This document shows, in pieces, positions 1 to 5,935 of a DNA stretch of 8,022 nucleotides; the stretch's first letter is position 1, and each line of letters opens with the position of its first letter. A program made the translations under genes and the position numbers. Location: contig JBBSEZ010000454.1 in assembly GCA_038239195.1 (NCBI GenBank), positions 1 to 8,022 of the forward strand, in the 5' to 3' direction. The notes below the pieces were generated by a model that was given only the letters and a program-made list of their open reading frames with translations, was not told the origin of the DNA and did not search any database. This DNA comes from JBBSEZ01 sp038239195 (GTDB taxonomy: Bacteria; Planctomycetota; Planctomycetia; Gemmatales; Gemmataceae).

Positions 1-449
1 AGCGCCGCCAGCACCTTCTCCACCCACCCCTCATCCTCCGGCGCCACGCGCAGCACGCGGAAGCCGAACGCGTCGCCCTCCATGCGCACGCCCTCCAGGT
101 CGTCGATGAGCAGGTCGATCCCGAACGCCGGCGGATACTTGGAGCAGTGGCGCGGCCCGCCGCCCTCCCCGCGCAGACGGCGACGGTGGCCCGGCGTATC
201 GCCCGTCACGACGCCGCCCAGGCGGGCGCCGTAACAGAGGAACTGAAGCCGGATCGCCCACGGCGAGCGCAGCGACGTCGTGTAGACCCACAACTCGCAG
301 CCGCGCCGGCGGAGTTGGCGCAGCAGGGCGGCGCTGCCGAGGCGCAGCGGCTCGCAGCCGAGGAGGCGCGCCAGCAAGGGGGGCCGTTCGACGGGGAAGT
401 TGGCCCCACAGGGGATGAGCAGGTCGTCGAGGTCGAACGCGATGCGCAT
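1..449 (-). CDS. HAD-like hydrolase, 3' end cut by window edge
   Basis: The frame runs from an ATG at 449 to the window edge with no stop, giving 149 residues. It has the HAD phosphatase motifs in order: motif I as FDLDDLL (Asp6 and Asp8, with Asp9 where most members have Gly), motif II as VYTTS (residues 55-59), a candidate motif III lysine at Lys104 (SKYPP), and motif IV as LLIDDLEG (Asp116/Asp117). Known HAD enzymes transfer phosphoryl groups through the first motif I Asp and bind Mg2+; the substrate cannot be told here. The cap is minimal, so it is a short soluble member, and only a few C-terminal residues are likely missing. It starts 22 bases after the stop of the secreted-protein gene on the same strand, so the two are probably cotranscribed. 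The ribosome binding site is weak, but the motif I position supports this start. Confidence 0.8.
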   Translation of the reverse strand, partial: MRIAFDLDDLLIPCGANFPVERPPLLARLLGCEPLRLGSAALLRQLRRRGCELWVYTTSLRSPWAIRLQFLCYGARLGGVVTGDTPGHRRRLRGEGGGPRHCSKYPPAFGIDLLIDDLEGVRMEGDAFGFRVLRVAPEDEGWVEKVLAA

Positions 450-471
450 GCCGTCTGTACGCCCGAGCGGC

Positions 472-1104
472 TCAGCGGGCTCGCACGACGAACAGGATCG
501 GCACCTCGGCGCGGAAGCCCAGGTCTTGCGTGCCTTGCCCCACGTCGAAGCGCAGCGTCGCCTCGCGCTTGCCGGCCTGGCGCGGCGTGAGGCGCAGCAG
601 GCGATACTCGAGCCGCCGGCCCGTCAGCCGCGCCGGCGCGACGATGCTCGCCTCCAGCCAGCGGTCGGCCCCCTTCTTACCCGGACGGACGATTTGCGGG
701 CCGTCCACGGCGAGGGAGTGGGTGACGCCTCCTTCGTTGTGGATGCGCACCAGCACCAGGGTGGGCTGGTCGCGGACGAGCGCCACGGCCCCCTGGCCGC
801 GCGCCGCCTTGACCCGGCTCTCGGGATTGACGTGGACGCCGACGAAACAGTGGGCGTCGAGCAGCTTCTGGATGGCGGCGCTGGCGGCCTGCTTGTCGCG
901 CGGCTCGGCGCTCAGCAGCGGTTGCAGGGCGCGCAGCGTGGCGGGCGGCAGCGGCGCCTTCGCGGCGTCAAGGGCCTTGAGGAGGCTCACACAGTGCGCG
1001 CGGAAGGGGCCCCACTCGACGTCATCGACGGTGGGTAGCGGCGCCCGAGCCCGCGCGGGCAGGAGCGCGAGAAGCACCAGGGCAAGGAGGGTGGGGCGCG
1101 ACAT
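472..1104 (-). CDS. Secreted beta-rich protein, stand-alone module
   Basis: This is a 210-residue protein. It begins with a signal peptide (MSRPTLLALVLLALLPARARA, likely cut after residue 21). A helical stretch follows to about residue 85, and then a beta-rich part containing VHVNPESRVK, LVRIHNEGGVTHSLAV, LEYRLL, AGKREATLRF and VGQGTQDLGF. From memory, this string of motifs resembles the N-terminal module of larger secreted planctomycetal proteins, where it precedes a metallohydrolase-type domain. Here the gene ends right after the module. No catalytic residues are evident, so the function is unknown; a binding or structural role outside the cytoplasm is possible. The ATG at 1104 is chosen over an in-frame GTG at 1131 for two reasons: the signal peptide begins there, and the promoter at 1138-1165 would start transcription near 1131. 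The HAD-like gene follows after 22 bases. Confidence 0.8.
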   Translation of the reverse strand: MSRPTLLALVLLALLPARARAPLPTVDDVEWGPFRAHCVSLLKALDAAKAPLPPATLRALQPLLSAEPRDKQAASAAIQKLLDAHCFVGVHVNPESRVKAARGQGAVALVRDQPTLVLVRIHNEGGVTHSLAVDGPQIVRPGKKGADRWLEASIVAPARLTGRRLEYRLLRLTPRQAGKREATLRFDVGQGTQDLGFRAEVPILFVVRAR

Positions 1105-1137
1105 GGCGCACTCGCGGTGATGAATCCACACACTTCG

Positions 1138-1165
1138 ATTTTACCCTCTTTTCCTGCCTGGGCAA
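1138..1165 (-). promoter_or_regulatory. Sigma70-like promoter of secreted protein gene
   Basis: On the minus strand, TTGCCC (1160-1165) and TAAAAT (1138-1143) are separated by 16 bases. They match TTGACA at 4 of 6 and TATAAT at 5 of 6 positions, in one of the few AT-richer patches of the window. The predicted transcript starts near 1131, leaving a leader of about 27 bases before the ATG at 1104. It lies just beyond the hairpin at 1180-1214, as expected of a new transcription unit. There is no experimental support. Confidence 0.45.
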
Positions 1166-1179
1166 GGTTGGCAGAGGTC

Positions 1180-1214
1180 GCGGTCAAGCGGCGAGGCGGG
1201 GGCCGCTTGACCGC
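1180..1214 (-). terminator. 13-bp stem hairpin, possible terminator
   Basis: The arms 1180-1192 (GCGGTCAAGCGGC) and 1202-1214 (GCCGCTTGACCGC) pair perfectly over 13 bp, with a 9-base loop. There is no T-run on either strand, so it is not a classical intrinsic terminator. It overlaps the last codons and stop of the 35-codon gene and precedes the next minus-strand promoter. That position suits an end-of-transcript structure. An operator role is the alternative. Confidence 0.4.
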
Positions 1215-1291
1215 CTTGCTGGTCCTGGCCATTGCGCCGGCTCTACGCCAGCGGCCAGATCTGGTTGAGCTCCGCTCACCATCGTGGCCAT
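1184..1291 (-). CDS. Small protein of 35 residues, unknown function
   Basis: The ATG at 1291 is preceded by a perfect AGGAGG (1298-1303) at 6 bases, and the frame runs 35 codons to a TGA at 1184-1186. A near-consensus sigma54 promoter (1330-1344) would start transcription near 1318, giving a leader of about 27 bases. The product (beginning MATMVSGAQPDLAAGV) has no signal peptide, membrane segment or cysteine, and is rich in Ala, Pro, Gly and Arg with a basic C-terminal half. I recognise no family. The stop lies inside a 13-bp stem hairpin that may end the transcript. The case rests on signals, not on protein similarity. It could instead be a short leader peptide or the start region of a small RNA. 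A second ATG four codons in could also be used. Confidence 0.45.
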   Translation of the reverse strand: MATMVSGAQPDLAAGVEPAQWPGPARRSSGPRLAA

Positions 1292-1329
1292 GACAAACCT
1301 CCTCCGTAGACGGGCCAGTAGAGTAGGGC

Positions 1330-1344
1330 GCAACTGTCGTGCCG
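1330..1344 (-). promoter_or_regulatory. Candidate sigma54 promoter
   Basis: The minus strand reads CGGCACG-ACAG-TTGC. It matches the sigma54 consensus TGGCACG-N4-TTGC at every fixed position except the first. The GG and GC elements have the required 10-base spacing. The predicted start is near 1318, 27 bases before the small gene at 1291, whose AGGAGG then falls correctly within the leader. Its -24 half, CGGCACG, is identical to that of the site at 5764-5779. An activator binding site upstream is not obvious. Confidence 0.5.
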
Positions 1345-1483
1345 CAGTCCGCTGCACGCGCCGGCAGCCTCACGCCGCGTCCGCCCAGGCGTCGCCCTCG
1401 AAGTCGTCGTGGTCTTGTCTTATCCGCAGGCTCCCGCGACATGTACAGGAAGGAGGCCCGTGCCTGCGAGGGAGGACGCCGCG

Positions 1484-2077
1484 TTGAGCCGCGACCAGCA
1501 CAAGTCCGACGCCTTCATGGCCCTCTTGCAGCCGTTGCGGCGGCAGTTGGAGGTCTACTGCCGGCGGCTGCTCCGCGACCCCTCCGCGGTCGAGGACGTA
1601 CTCCAGAAGGCGGTGATGACGGCGTTCTCGCAGTTCGACCGTTACGCGGAAGGGACGAACTTCCGGGCGTGGATGTTCCGCTTCGTCACCCTGGAGGCGT
1701 TCAACCGCAACCGCCACCGTGACCCCGCCCCGTGGGGCGAGTTCCCCCTGGAGGCCGCCGTGGGGCCCGAGGAGTTCCCGGCCCCCGATGACCTGGCGGT
1801 GATGCTGGTGGAGCGGCCTGGCGTCGTGATGGAACACCTCGACCAGCTGGTTGCTGCCGCCCTCCAACAACTGCCCCCCGCCGAGCGGACGGTGCTGCTG
1901 CTGCGTGCGGTCGGCGAGTTCAGCTACCAGGAGATCCACAACATCCTCTCCATCCCGCTGGGCAGCGTCATGGGCTACCTGTCGCGTGCCCGCCTGAAGC
2001 TGAGGCAGTCCCTGGCCGGCTACGCCACCGAGAGAGGCATCCTCAGCCGCCCCGCGACAGGGGAGACGCGACCATGA
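1484..2077 (+). CDS. ECF-type RNA polymerase sigma factor
   Basis: This 197-residue protein would direct RNA polymerase to a dedicated promoter set. Region sigma2 spans about residues 11-85 (core-binding segment FRAWMFRFVT at 60-69, and the acidic SAVEDVLQ helix). Region sigma4 spans about 125-177 (LQQLPPAERTVLLLR, then the helix-turn-helix with IPLGSVMGYLSRARLKLR). There is no sigma3 or long C-terminal extension, so it is a minimal ECF. The TTG at 1484 is preferred because GGGAGG lies 8 bases upstream. An in-frame GTG at 1460 has AAGGAGG only 3 bases upstream; it would add 8 residues and cannot be excluded. The anti-sigma gene overlaps by ATGA, implying translational coupling and stoichiometric control. 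ECF operons often autoregulate, but I could not identify a convincing promoter between 1345 and 1459. Confidence 0.93.
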   Translation: MSRDQHKSDAFMALLQPLRRQLEVYCRRLLRDPSAVEDVLQKAVMTAFSQFDRYAEGTNFRAWMFRFVTLEAFNRNRHRDPAPWGEFPLEAAVGPEEFPAPDDLAVMLVERPGVVMEHLDQLVAAALQQLPPAERTVLLLRAVGEFSYQEIHNILSIPLGSVMGYLSRARLKLRQSLAGYATERGILSRPATGETRP

Positions 2078-2865
2078 ACTGTACCGAGGCCCGCAAGAAC
2101 TGGATGCTCTACCTGGACAGCGAGGGGGGCCCTCCGCTGCACCTCCGCGTCACCGACCACCTGGGCCGCTGCCCGGCCTGTGCCGAGTGGTTCGCCCGGC
2201 AGCAGCAGCTGGAGGACGCGGTGCGTGACCGCCTGGCCGCCGGTGACAGTACCCCGGCCCTCTGGGGCCGCGTGTTGGACAGGGCGGGACTGGTCCCCCG
2301 CCAGCGACTGCGGCCCCGCCCGCTGATCGTCGCGGGCGGCGTGGTCGCGGCAGCCGCCCTCCTACTGGTGGCGATCTTCGGCTGGCCGTGGGGCCGCCAG
2401 CCGCAGCCGCCGGGCCAGACGCCCGAACTGGCCCGCGACGCCGCTGAGTTGCACCAGCGGTGGCTGGATGGCGACGTGCGGCCAGACTTCGCCTCCACCT
2501 CGGAGCTGGACGTGGACCGCTACTTCAAGGCCAACGCCCCGTTCAAGGTCCACTGCCCGCCTCGCTCCGACGTGAACTTCGCCGTCGAGGGGGCGGGCAT
2601 GCGGTCGTTGCAGGAGCGTCACAAGGCGGGGCTCATCGTCGGCCGCGTTGGGGACACCCCCGTGTCCATCCTGGTACTCGACCGGCAAAGCCTGTCCGCG
2701 TTCCCCCACGACCAGGCCCGACTTGCAGGTGGTCGCCACCGCTGCCGGGAGGGCGGCTACCAGATGGCGACCGCCGTCCTGGCCGACAACGTCGTGGTCG
2801 TGATCGGCAACACCCAACCCGAGACCCTGGACAAGCTCCTCGACGCCTACGGGAGCTACCACTAA
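2074..2865 (+). CDS. Membrane anti-sigma factor with zinc finger (ZAS)
   Basis: This 263-residue protein should hold the adjacent ECF sigma factor inactive at the membrane. The N-terminal domain carries a ZAS motif: Cys3, His29, Cys33 and Cys36 (HLGRCPAC, the H-x3-C-x2-C signature). One transmembrane helix spans about residues 84-104, followed by a Pro-rich linker (105-118) and an extracytoplasmic domain of about 145 residues. That domain has a VSILVL strand (197-202) and ends with a beta-rich CREGGYQMATAVLADN segment. This resembles the outer domains of other anti-sigma factors, as I recall them. Its only two cysteines, Cys161 and Cys224, could form a disulfide and so act as a redox or folding sensor; this is inference. 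The start overlaps the sigma stop (ATGA), and the fusion gene follows 47 bases downstream, so all three probably form one operon. Confidence 0.88.
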   Translation: MNCTEARKNWMLYLDSEGGPPLHLRVTDHLGRCPACAEWFARQQQLEDAVRDRLAAGDSTPALWGRVLDRAGLVPRQRLRPRPLIVAGGVVAAAALLLVAIFGWPWGRQPQPPGQTPELARDAAELHQRWLDGDVRPDFASTSELDVDRYFKANAPFKVHCPPRSDVNFAVEGAGMRSLQERHKAGLIVGRVGDTPVSILVLDRQSLSAFPHDQARLAGGRHRCREGGYQMATAVLADNVVVVIGNTQPETLDKLLDAYGSYH

Positions 2866-2912
2866 AAGGCCCGGCGTCGCCTGCCTCGTTCTCGATTCAG
2901 GAGGACTGAAAG

Positions 2913-4988
2913 ATGCGGACGATGGACGTTCAGCCCGCCGACGCTCGCCCTGACAGGCCCCAGGCGTCGCCGCCGAAGGCGGCCTCTCGATGGCTTCGTT
3001 GGGGCCTGGCCTCCCTCCTGGTGCTGGCCGTGGTCGGCTTCTACGCCCTGGGCCTGCACCACTACTTCTCGTGGGACTTCGTCCGCAGCAACCTCGACGC
3101 CTGGCAGGGCCAGGGGAAGGACAACCTCCTCCTGGCCCTGATGGTGTTCTTCGTGGTTTATGTCGCCGTGACGGCCCTCTCGTTGCCGGCGGCGGCGATC
3201 CTGACGATGGTGGCCGGGGCGTTGTTTGGCCGCTGGCTGGGGACTGCGGTGGTGAGCATCGCCTCGACCCTGGGGGCCACCCTGGCGTTCCTCAGCAGCC
3301 GCTACGTCCTGCGGGACTGGGTGCAGCAGAGGTTCGGCGACCGCCTGGGGCCGATCGACCACGGCGTCGAGAAGGACGGGGCTTACTACCTCTTCACGCT
3401 GCGGCTAGTCCCGGTTGTGCCGTTCTTCCTCATCAACCTGGGCCTGGGCCTGACGCCGATGCGGGTGGCGACCTTCGCGGCCGTCAGCTGGCTGGGCACG
3501 TTGCTGGGCACGTTCCTGTACGTCAACGCCGGGACGGAGCTTGGGGCCCTCGACTCGCCGGCCGACCTGCTGTCGTGGAAGGTGCTGGGGGCCCTGGCCC
3601 TGCTGGGCGTTGTGCCCCTGGCCGTCCGCAAGTTCAGGGAGTGGAAAGTGCGGTGGCGGACGGTCGGCCTCGCCGTTGCGGGGCTCGTGGTGGTAGCGGT
3701 CGCAGGCCTGGGCGTGCGGGCACACTTCCGCTACCAGAAGGCCGACACGATGGAGGTCGCCGTCCGCGAGTACACGAACGCGGAGTACGCGGAAGACCCG
3801 GCCAACCGCAGCTTGCACCACGGCAAGTACAACGGCCGGCGGCTCACCTTGGTCAAGAAGGACGCGACACGCTTCGACTTCGTCTTCGAGCCCGACAACC
3901 CGCACGTCGCCAAGGTCGTCTTCCGCGACGTGGACGTGAGCCTCCTGACGCCGGGGCTGCCCGAGTGGACGAAGGCTGACGAAGGCCTGGTGCGGATCGC
4001 CCTGACGGACCGGCAGTGGAACCGCCAGCAGGTGCGGTTCGGCGGCCCCGGCACGCCGCACGTCGAGGTGACCGGCGGCGATGGCTGGGAGAAGGAGAAC
4101 CTCTACTCGGCGGAGCTGGCCAAGAACTGCCTGAACGCGGGGCTGTGGGAGGTGTTGCTGTTCGCGAAGGAGAATGGCGACAAGGCCTTGTACTACCAGG
4201 GCTGGTTCACGTTCCCCCTGGGCCACTACAAGGAGCTGTTCGAACACAACACGGGGTTGCCCTACGGGAAGCACTGGTACTACCTGGAGCACTGGTTCGA
4301 TCCGGCCGGCACGCCCGTGACGCTGGACAGGCTGCGGGAGGTCGTCCGCGAGCGAGAGGTGAACGCGACCTTCGACAGGTCCGCGAAGGTGATCGCAGCG
4401 GGCGAGCAGGCCCGCAAGCGGCGGACCACCATCGCCGAGAACGTCGTGACCTGGGGCGACTTCTACGATGGCCGCAAGATACGCTTCGCCTCCTTCATCC
4501 CGCCAGGGCGGTACAGCGTGAACCACCCCTGGAAGAACGAGTACCGCCGCATCGACCGCTTCGACAGGGCCATCCTTCGGGAGATCAAGTCTCCCGCCAC
4601 CGACAAGACGCTGCACGAGCTGGAGTTGGTCTTCTCCAGCACGAAGCGGGAGGGGACCAGCCGGTTCTTCGTCAGCGGCTTCGACCTGACCGCTCTGCCC
4701 CAGCTACCGGTGAAGGACTACCCGAAGGGGATGTACGTGCCGATGGGGATTGGCGTGCCGCCGTTCTTCCAGCCCTACGAGGAACTGGAGAAGAGCCCGC
4801 CGCACAGGAGCCCCTACGTCAGCGTCCTGCTGGACGAGCAGGACAGGTGGGTCGATCACCACAGCTTCGCCATCGACGGCCCCGTGCTGCACCGCGACGA
4901 GAAGAGCCCCGACGTGCTGCACGTCTACCTGCTGTCTTACGAGCGGCACAGCCTCATCGCCCACTTCGTCATCCAGACCAAGGAGTAA
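2913..4988 (+). CDS. TVP38/TMEM64-like membrane protein with large C-terminal domain
   Basis: This 691-residue protein has an unusual two-part build. Residues 1-245 are a VTT (TVP38/TMEM64/DedA-like) membrane domain, with LSLPAAAILTMVAGALFG (89-106) and RLVPVVPFFLINLGLGL (164-180), the two signature loops of the family. Hydrophobic segments lie near 29-48, 71-89, 92-130, 161-180, 185-206 and 223-239. DedA-superfamily members are linked to lipid translocation and envelope stress. A basic stretch (239-250, RKFREWKVRWRT) then precedes a further helix at 251-269. By the positive-inside rule this puts residues 270-691 outside the cytoplasm. That tail is rich in aromatic residues and His (GWFTFPLGHYK, KHWYYLEHWFDPAG, FIPPGRYSVNHPW), has one Cys (406), and matches no family I know. 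AGGAGG lies 8 bases before the ATG. The family's usual length is about 200-250 residues, so the tail is a large addition. The operon position ties it to the sigma/anti-sigma pair. Confidence 0.85.
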   Translation: MRTMDVQPADARPDRPQASPPKAASRWLRWGLASLLVLAVVGFYALGLHHYFSWDFVRSNLDAWQGQGKDNLLLALMVFFVVYVAVTALSLPAAAILTMVAGALFGRWLGTAVVSIASTLGATLAFLSSRYVLRDWVQQRFGDRLGPIDHGVEKDGAYYLFTLRLVPVVPFFLINLGLGLTPMRVATFAAVSWLGTLLGTFLYVNAGTELGALDSPADLLSWKVLGALALLGVVPLAVRKFREWKVRWRTVGLAVAGLVVVAVAGLGVRAHFRYQKADTMEVAVREYTNAEYAEDPANRSLHHGKYNGRRLTLVKKDATRFDFVFEPDNPHVAKVVFRDVDVSLLTPGLPEWTKADEGLVRIALTDRQWNRQQVRFGGPGTPHVEVTGGDGWEKENLYSAELAKNCLNAGLWEVLLFAKENGDKALYYQGWFTFPLGHYKELFEHNTGLPYGKHWYYLEHWFDPAGTPVTLDRLREVVREREVNATFDRSAKVIAAGEQARKRRTTIAENVVTWGDFYDGRKIRFASFIPPGRYSVNHPWKNEYRRIDRFDRAILREIKSPATDKTLHELELVFSSTKREGTSRFFVSGFDLTALPQLPVKDYPKGMYVPMGIGVPPFFQPYEELEKSPPHRSPYVSVLLDEQDRWVDHHSFAIDGPVLHRDEKSPDVLHVYLLSYERHSLIAHFVIQTKE

Positions 4989-5045
4989 ACTCAGGGACGC
5001 GACAAGGACACGGATGGGGAGGGCGCTGTGCTGGCCCTGGCCCGA

Positions 5046-5387
5046 CTAATCCGGGCGCAATCGCACCGGCGGGCGGGCCGTGGCGCCGTCGGACCACGTG
5101 CCAAACGCCTGGATGGCCCCGTAGAACGGCAGGTTGAACACGGGCTTGATCTGCACCGGGCCTGGCACATTGACGTTGGGCGATGCGTACACGGCCGGCG
5201 CAACGCCCTGGTAGACGCCGAGCGTCGAGTAGCCGTTGGTCAGGTAGGGCACCCGCCCGTCGGGGCGACAGCCCGGGTTGGGCGCCGTGATGACGCGCGA
5301 ACTCGGAACGCGCGAGGCGTTCGCCGCGCTCGCGGTCAGCCCGAAGGCCAGGGCCGTCAGTCCCATCATCGCGAGCCAGCGAGACAT
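5046..5387 (-). CDS. Small secreted protein, unknown
   Basis: This is a 113-residue protein with a clear signal peptide (MSRWLAMMGLTALAFGLTASAANA, predicted cut after residue 24). The mature part of about 90 residues is rich in Pro, Val, Tyr and Asn (GYSTLGVYQGVAPAVY, VPGPVQIKPVFNLPFYGAI), with a single cysteine and no membrane segment. A strong AGGAGG (5395-5400) lies 7 bases before the ATG and fixes the start. I recognise no family; small signal-bearing proteins of this kind are common in planctomycetes. It converges on the fusion gene, with 57 bases between their stops. The small secreted-protein gene at 5548-5703 lies upstream on the same strand, 160 bases away, so it probably has its own promoter, which I could not identify. 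Confidence 0.75.
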   Translation of the reverse strand: MSRWLAMMGLTALAFGLTASAANASRVPSSRVITAPNPGCRPDGRVPYLTNGYSTLGVYQGVAPAVYASPNVNVPGPVQIKPVFNLPFYGAIQAFGTWSDGATARPPVRLRPD

Positions 5388-5547
5388 GGCGTCTCCTCCT
5401 CAGGTAAGGGCCAATTCCCGTCCGTAAAGACAGGATAACCGATTGTGCGCCCCGCCGCGAGGGCCGGCGCGACTTTCCGGTCCTTTTCTCGATCGGGGCC
5501 GGGCGACCGGAGGGGCCAGCCCAAAGAAGCGGCCCCGACGCGCCCGT

Positions 5548-5703
5548 TCAGCGCCGGACAGAACCGTTGGGGACGGAGGACTTGACGACCTTGATGGTTG
5601 TCTCGGTCTTGCCAGACGCCCCGGCCGGGGCGTCTGGCGATGCGAAGATCGGCCCGCTCAGCAACGTCCACAGCGTGATGAAGGCAACCCAGCGGAAGTT
5701 CAT
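5548..5703 (-). CDS. Very small secreted protein under putative sigma54 control
   Basis: This 51-residue product has a signal peptide (MNFRWVAFITLWTLLSGPIFA) and a mature part of only about 30 residues (beginning SPDAPAGASGK, ending in SVRR) with no cysteine. I know no family. The ATG at 5703 has AGGTGG four bases upstream. An in-frame GTG at 5748 also has a good ribosome site (AAGGAG) and would give 66 residues. However, the sigma54 site at 5764-5779 would start transcription near 5753, which leaves no room for that ribosome site and favours the ATG. The gene lies directly downstream of the sigma54-type response regulator on the same strand. Its coding sequence contains a perfect 28-bp palindrome (5611-5638) encoding part of the SPDAPAGASG stretch. 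Confidence 0.6.
   Translation of the reverse strand: MNFRWVAFITLWTLLSGPIFASPDAPAGASGKTETTIKVVKSSVPNGSVRR
5611..5638. repeat. Perfect 28-bp palindrome inside a small gene
   Basis: Positions 5611-5624 (GCCAGACGCCCCGG) are followed immediately by their exact reverse complement at 5625-5638, with no spacer. It lies just downstream of the signal-peptide codons of the small secreted-protein gene. In RNA it would give a very stable GC hairpin that could affect translation or transcript decay. As DNA it could bind a dimeric protein or form a cruciform. No T-run follows on either strand. Confidence 0.85.
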
Positions 5704-5763
5704 GGTCCACCTCACAAGGGCAAGGGGGGAGGGCGTCCTTGACCCCACTTGCCTCTCCTTTGA

Positions 5764-5779
5764 AGCAACCGGCGTGCCG
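5764..5779 (-). promoter_or_regulatory. Candidate sigma54 promoter
   Basis: The minus strand reads CGGCACG-CCGG-TTGCT. It matches TGGCACG-N4-TTGCW at all fixed positions but the first, with exact GG/GC spacing. The predicted start is near 5753, about 50 bases before the ATG at 5703. An inverted repeat (GCCGATT at 5776-5782 and AATCGGC at 5799-5805) overlaps its upstream edge. The gene just upstream on the same strand encodes a sigma54 activator. Confidence 0.55.
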
Positions 5780-5889
5780 ATTAGGCCATCGACCGCCGAA
5801 TCGGCGTCGCAACACCAATTCCGACAAGGCCGTCCGGCGAAGTTGGGCGGCAGGGAGGAAGAAAGCGGACGAGAGAGAAGTGTTTCCGC

Positions 5890-5919
5890 CCGTTAACGCA
5901 GGTGACAAACCGTTGACGG
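5890..5919. promoter_or_regulatory. Paired palindromes, candidate activator binding sites
   Basis: CCGTTAACG (5890-5898) and CCGTTGACGG (5910-5919) repeat the same motif 20 bases apart, about two helical turns. Each is itself palindromic (CGTTAACG; CCGT-TG-ACGG). They lie about 140-165 bases upstream of the predicted start near 5753. Sigma54 activators with Fis-type helix-turn-helix domains typically bind at this distance. Binding by the neighbouring regulator is inference. Confidence 0.4.
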
Positions 5920-5935
5920 AAGCGCTCGAGCGGGC

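Noticed and set aside
987..1442. 151-residue minus-strand frame upstream of the secreted protein gene
   Set aside because: It crosses the predicted promoter, the hairpin and the start of the secreted protein in another frame, with Arg-rich chance-like composition.
1345..1459. Search for a promoter of the sigma factor operon
   Set aside because: TTGTCT near 1414 has no suitable -10 at 16-18 bases, and no convincing ECF-type pair was found.
3405..4616. 403-residue minus-strand open frame opposite the TVP38 fusion gene
   Set aside because: It is a shadow of the fusion gene, with no motifs and no ribosome site. The plus-strand frame has signature loops and AGGAGG.
5809..5823. Another GG-N10-GC site with TTGC on the minus strand (CGGAATT-GGTG-TTGC)
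   Set aside because: The -24 half lacks the CAC of the consensus. The site at 5764-5779 is far better and closer to the gene.
5366..5908. 180-residue open frame on the minus strand spanning both small secreted-protein genes' upstream regions
   Set aside because: It overlaps two better-supported genes in another frame, has no ribosome site or domain, and its composition looks like GC-rich chance reading.
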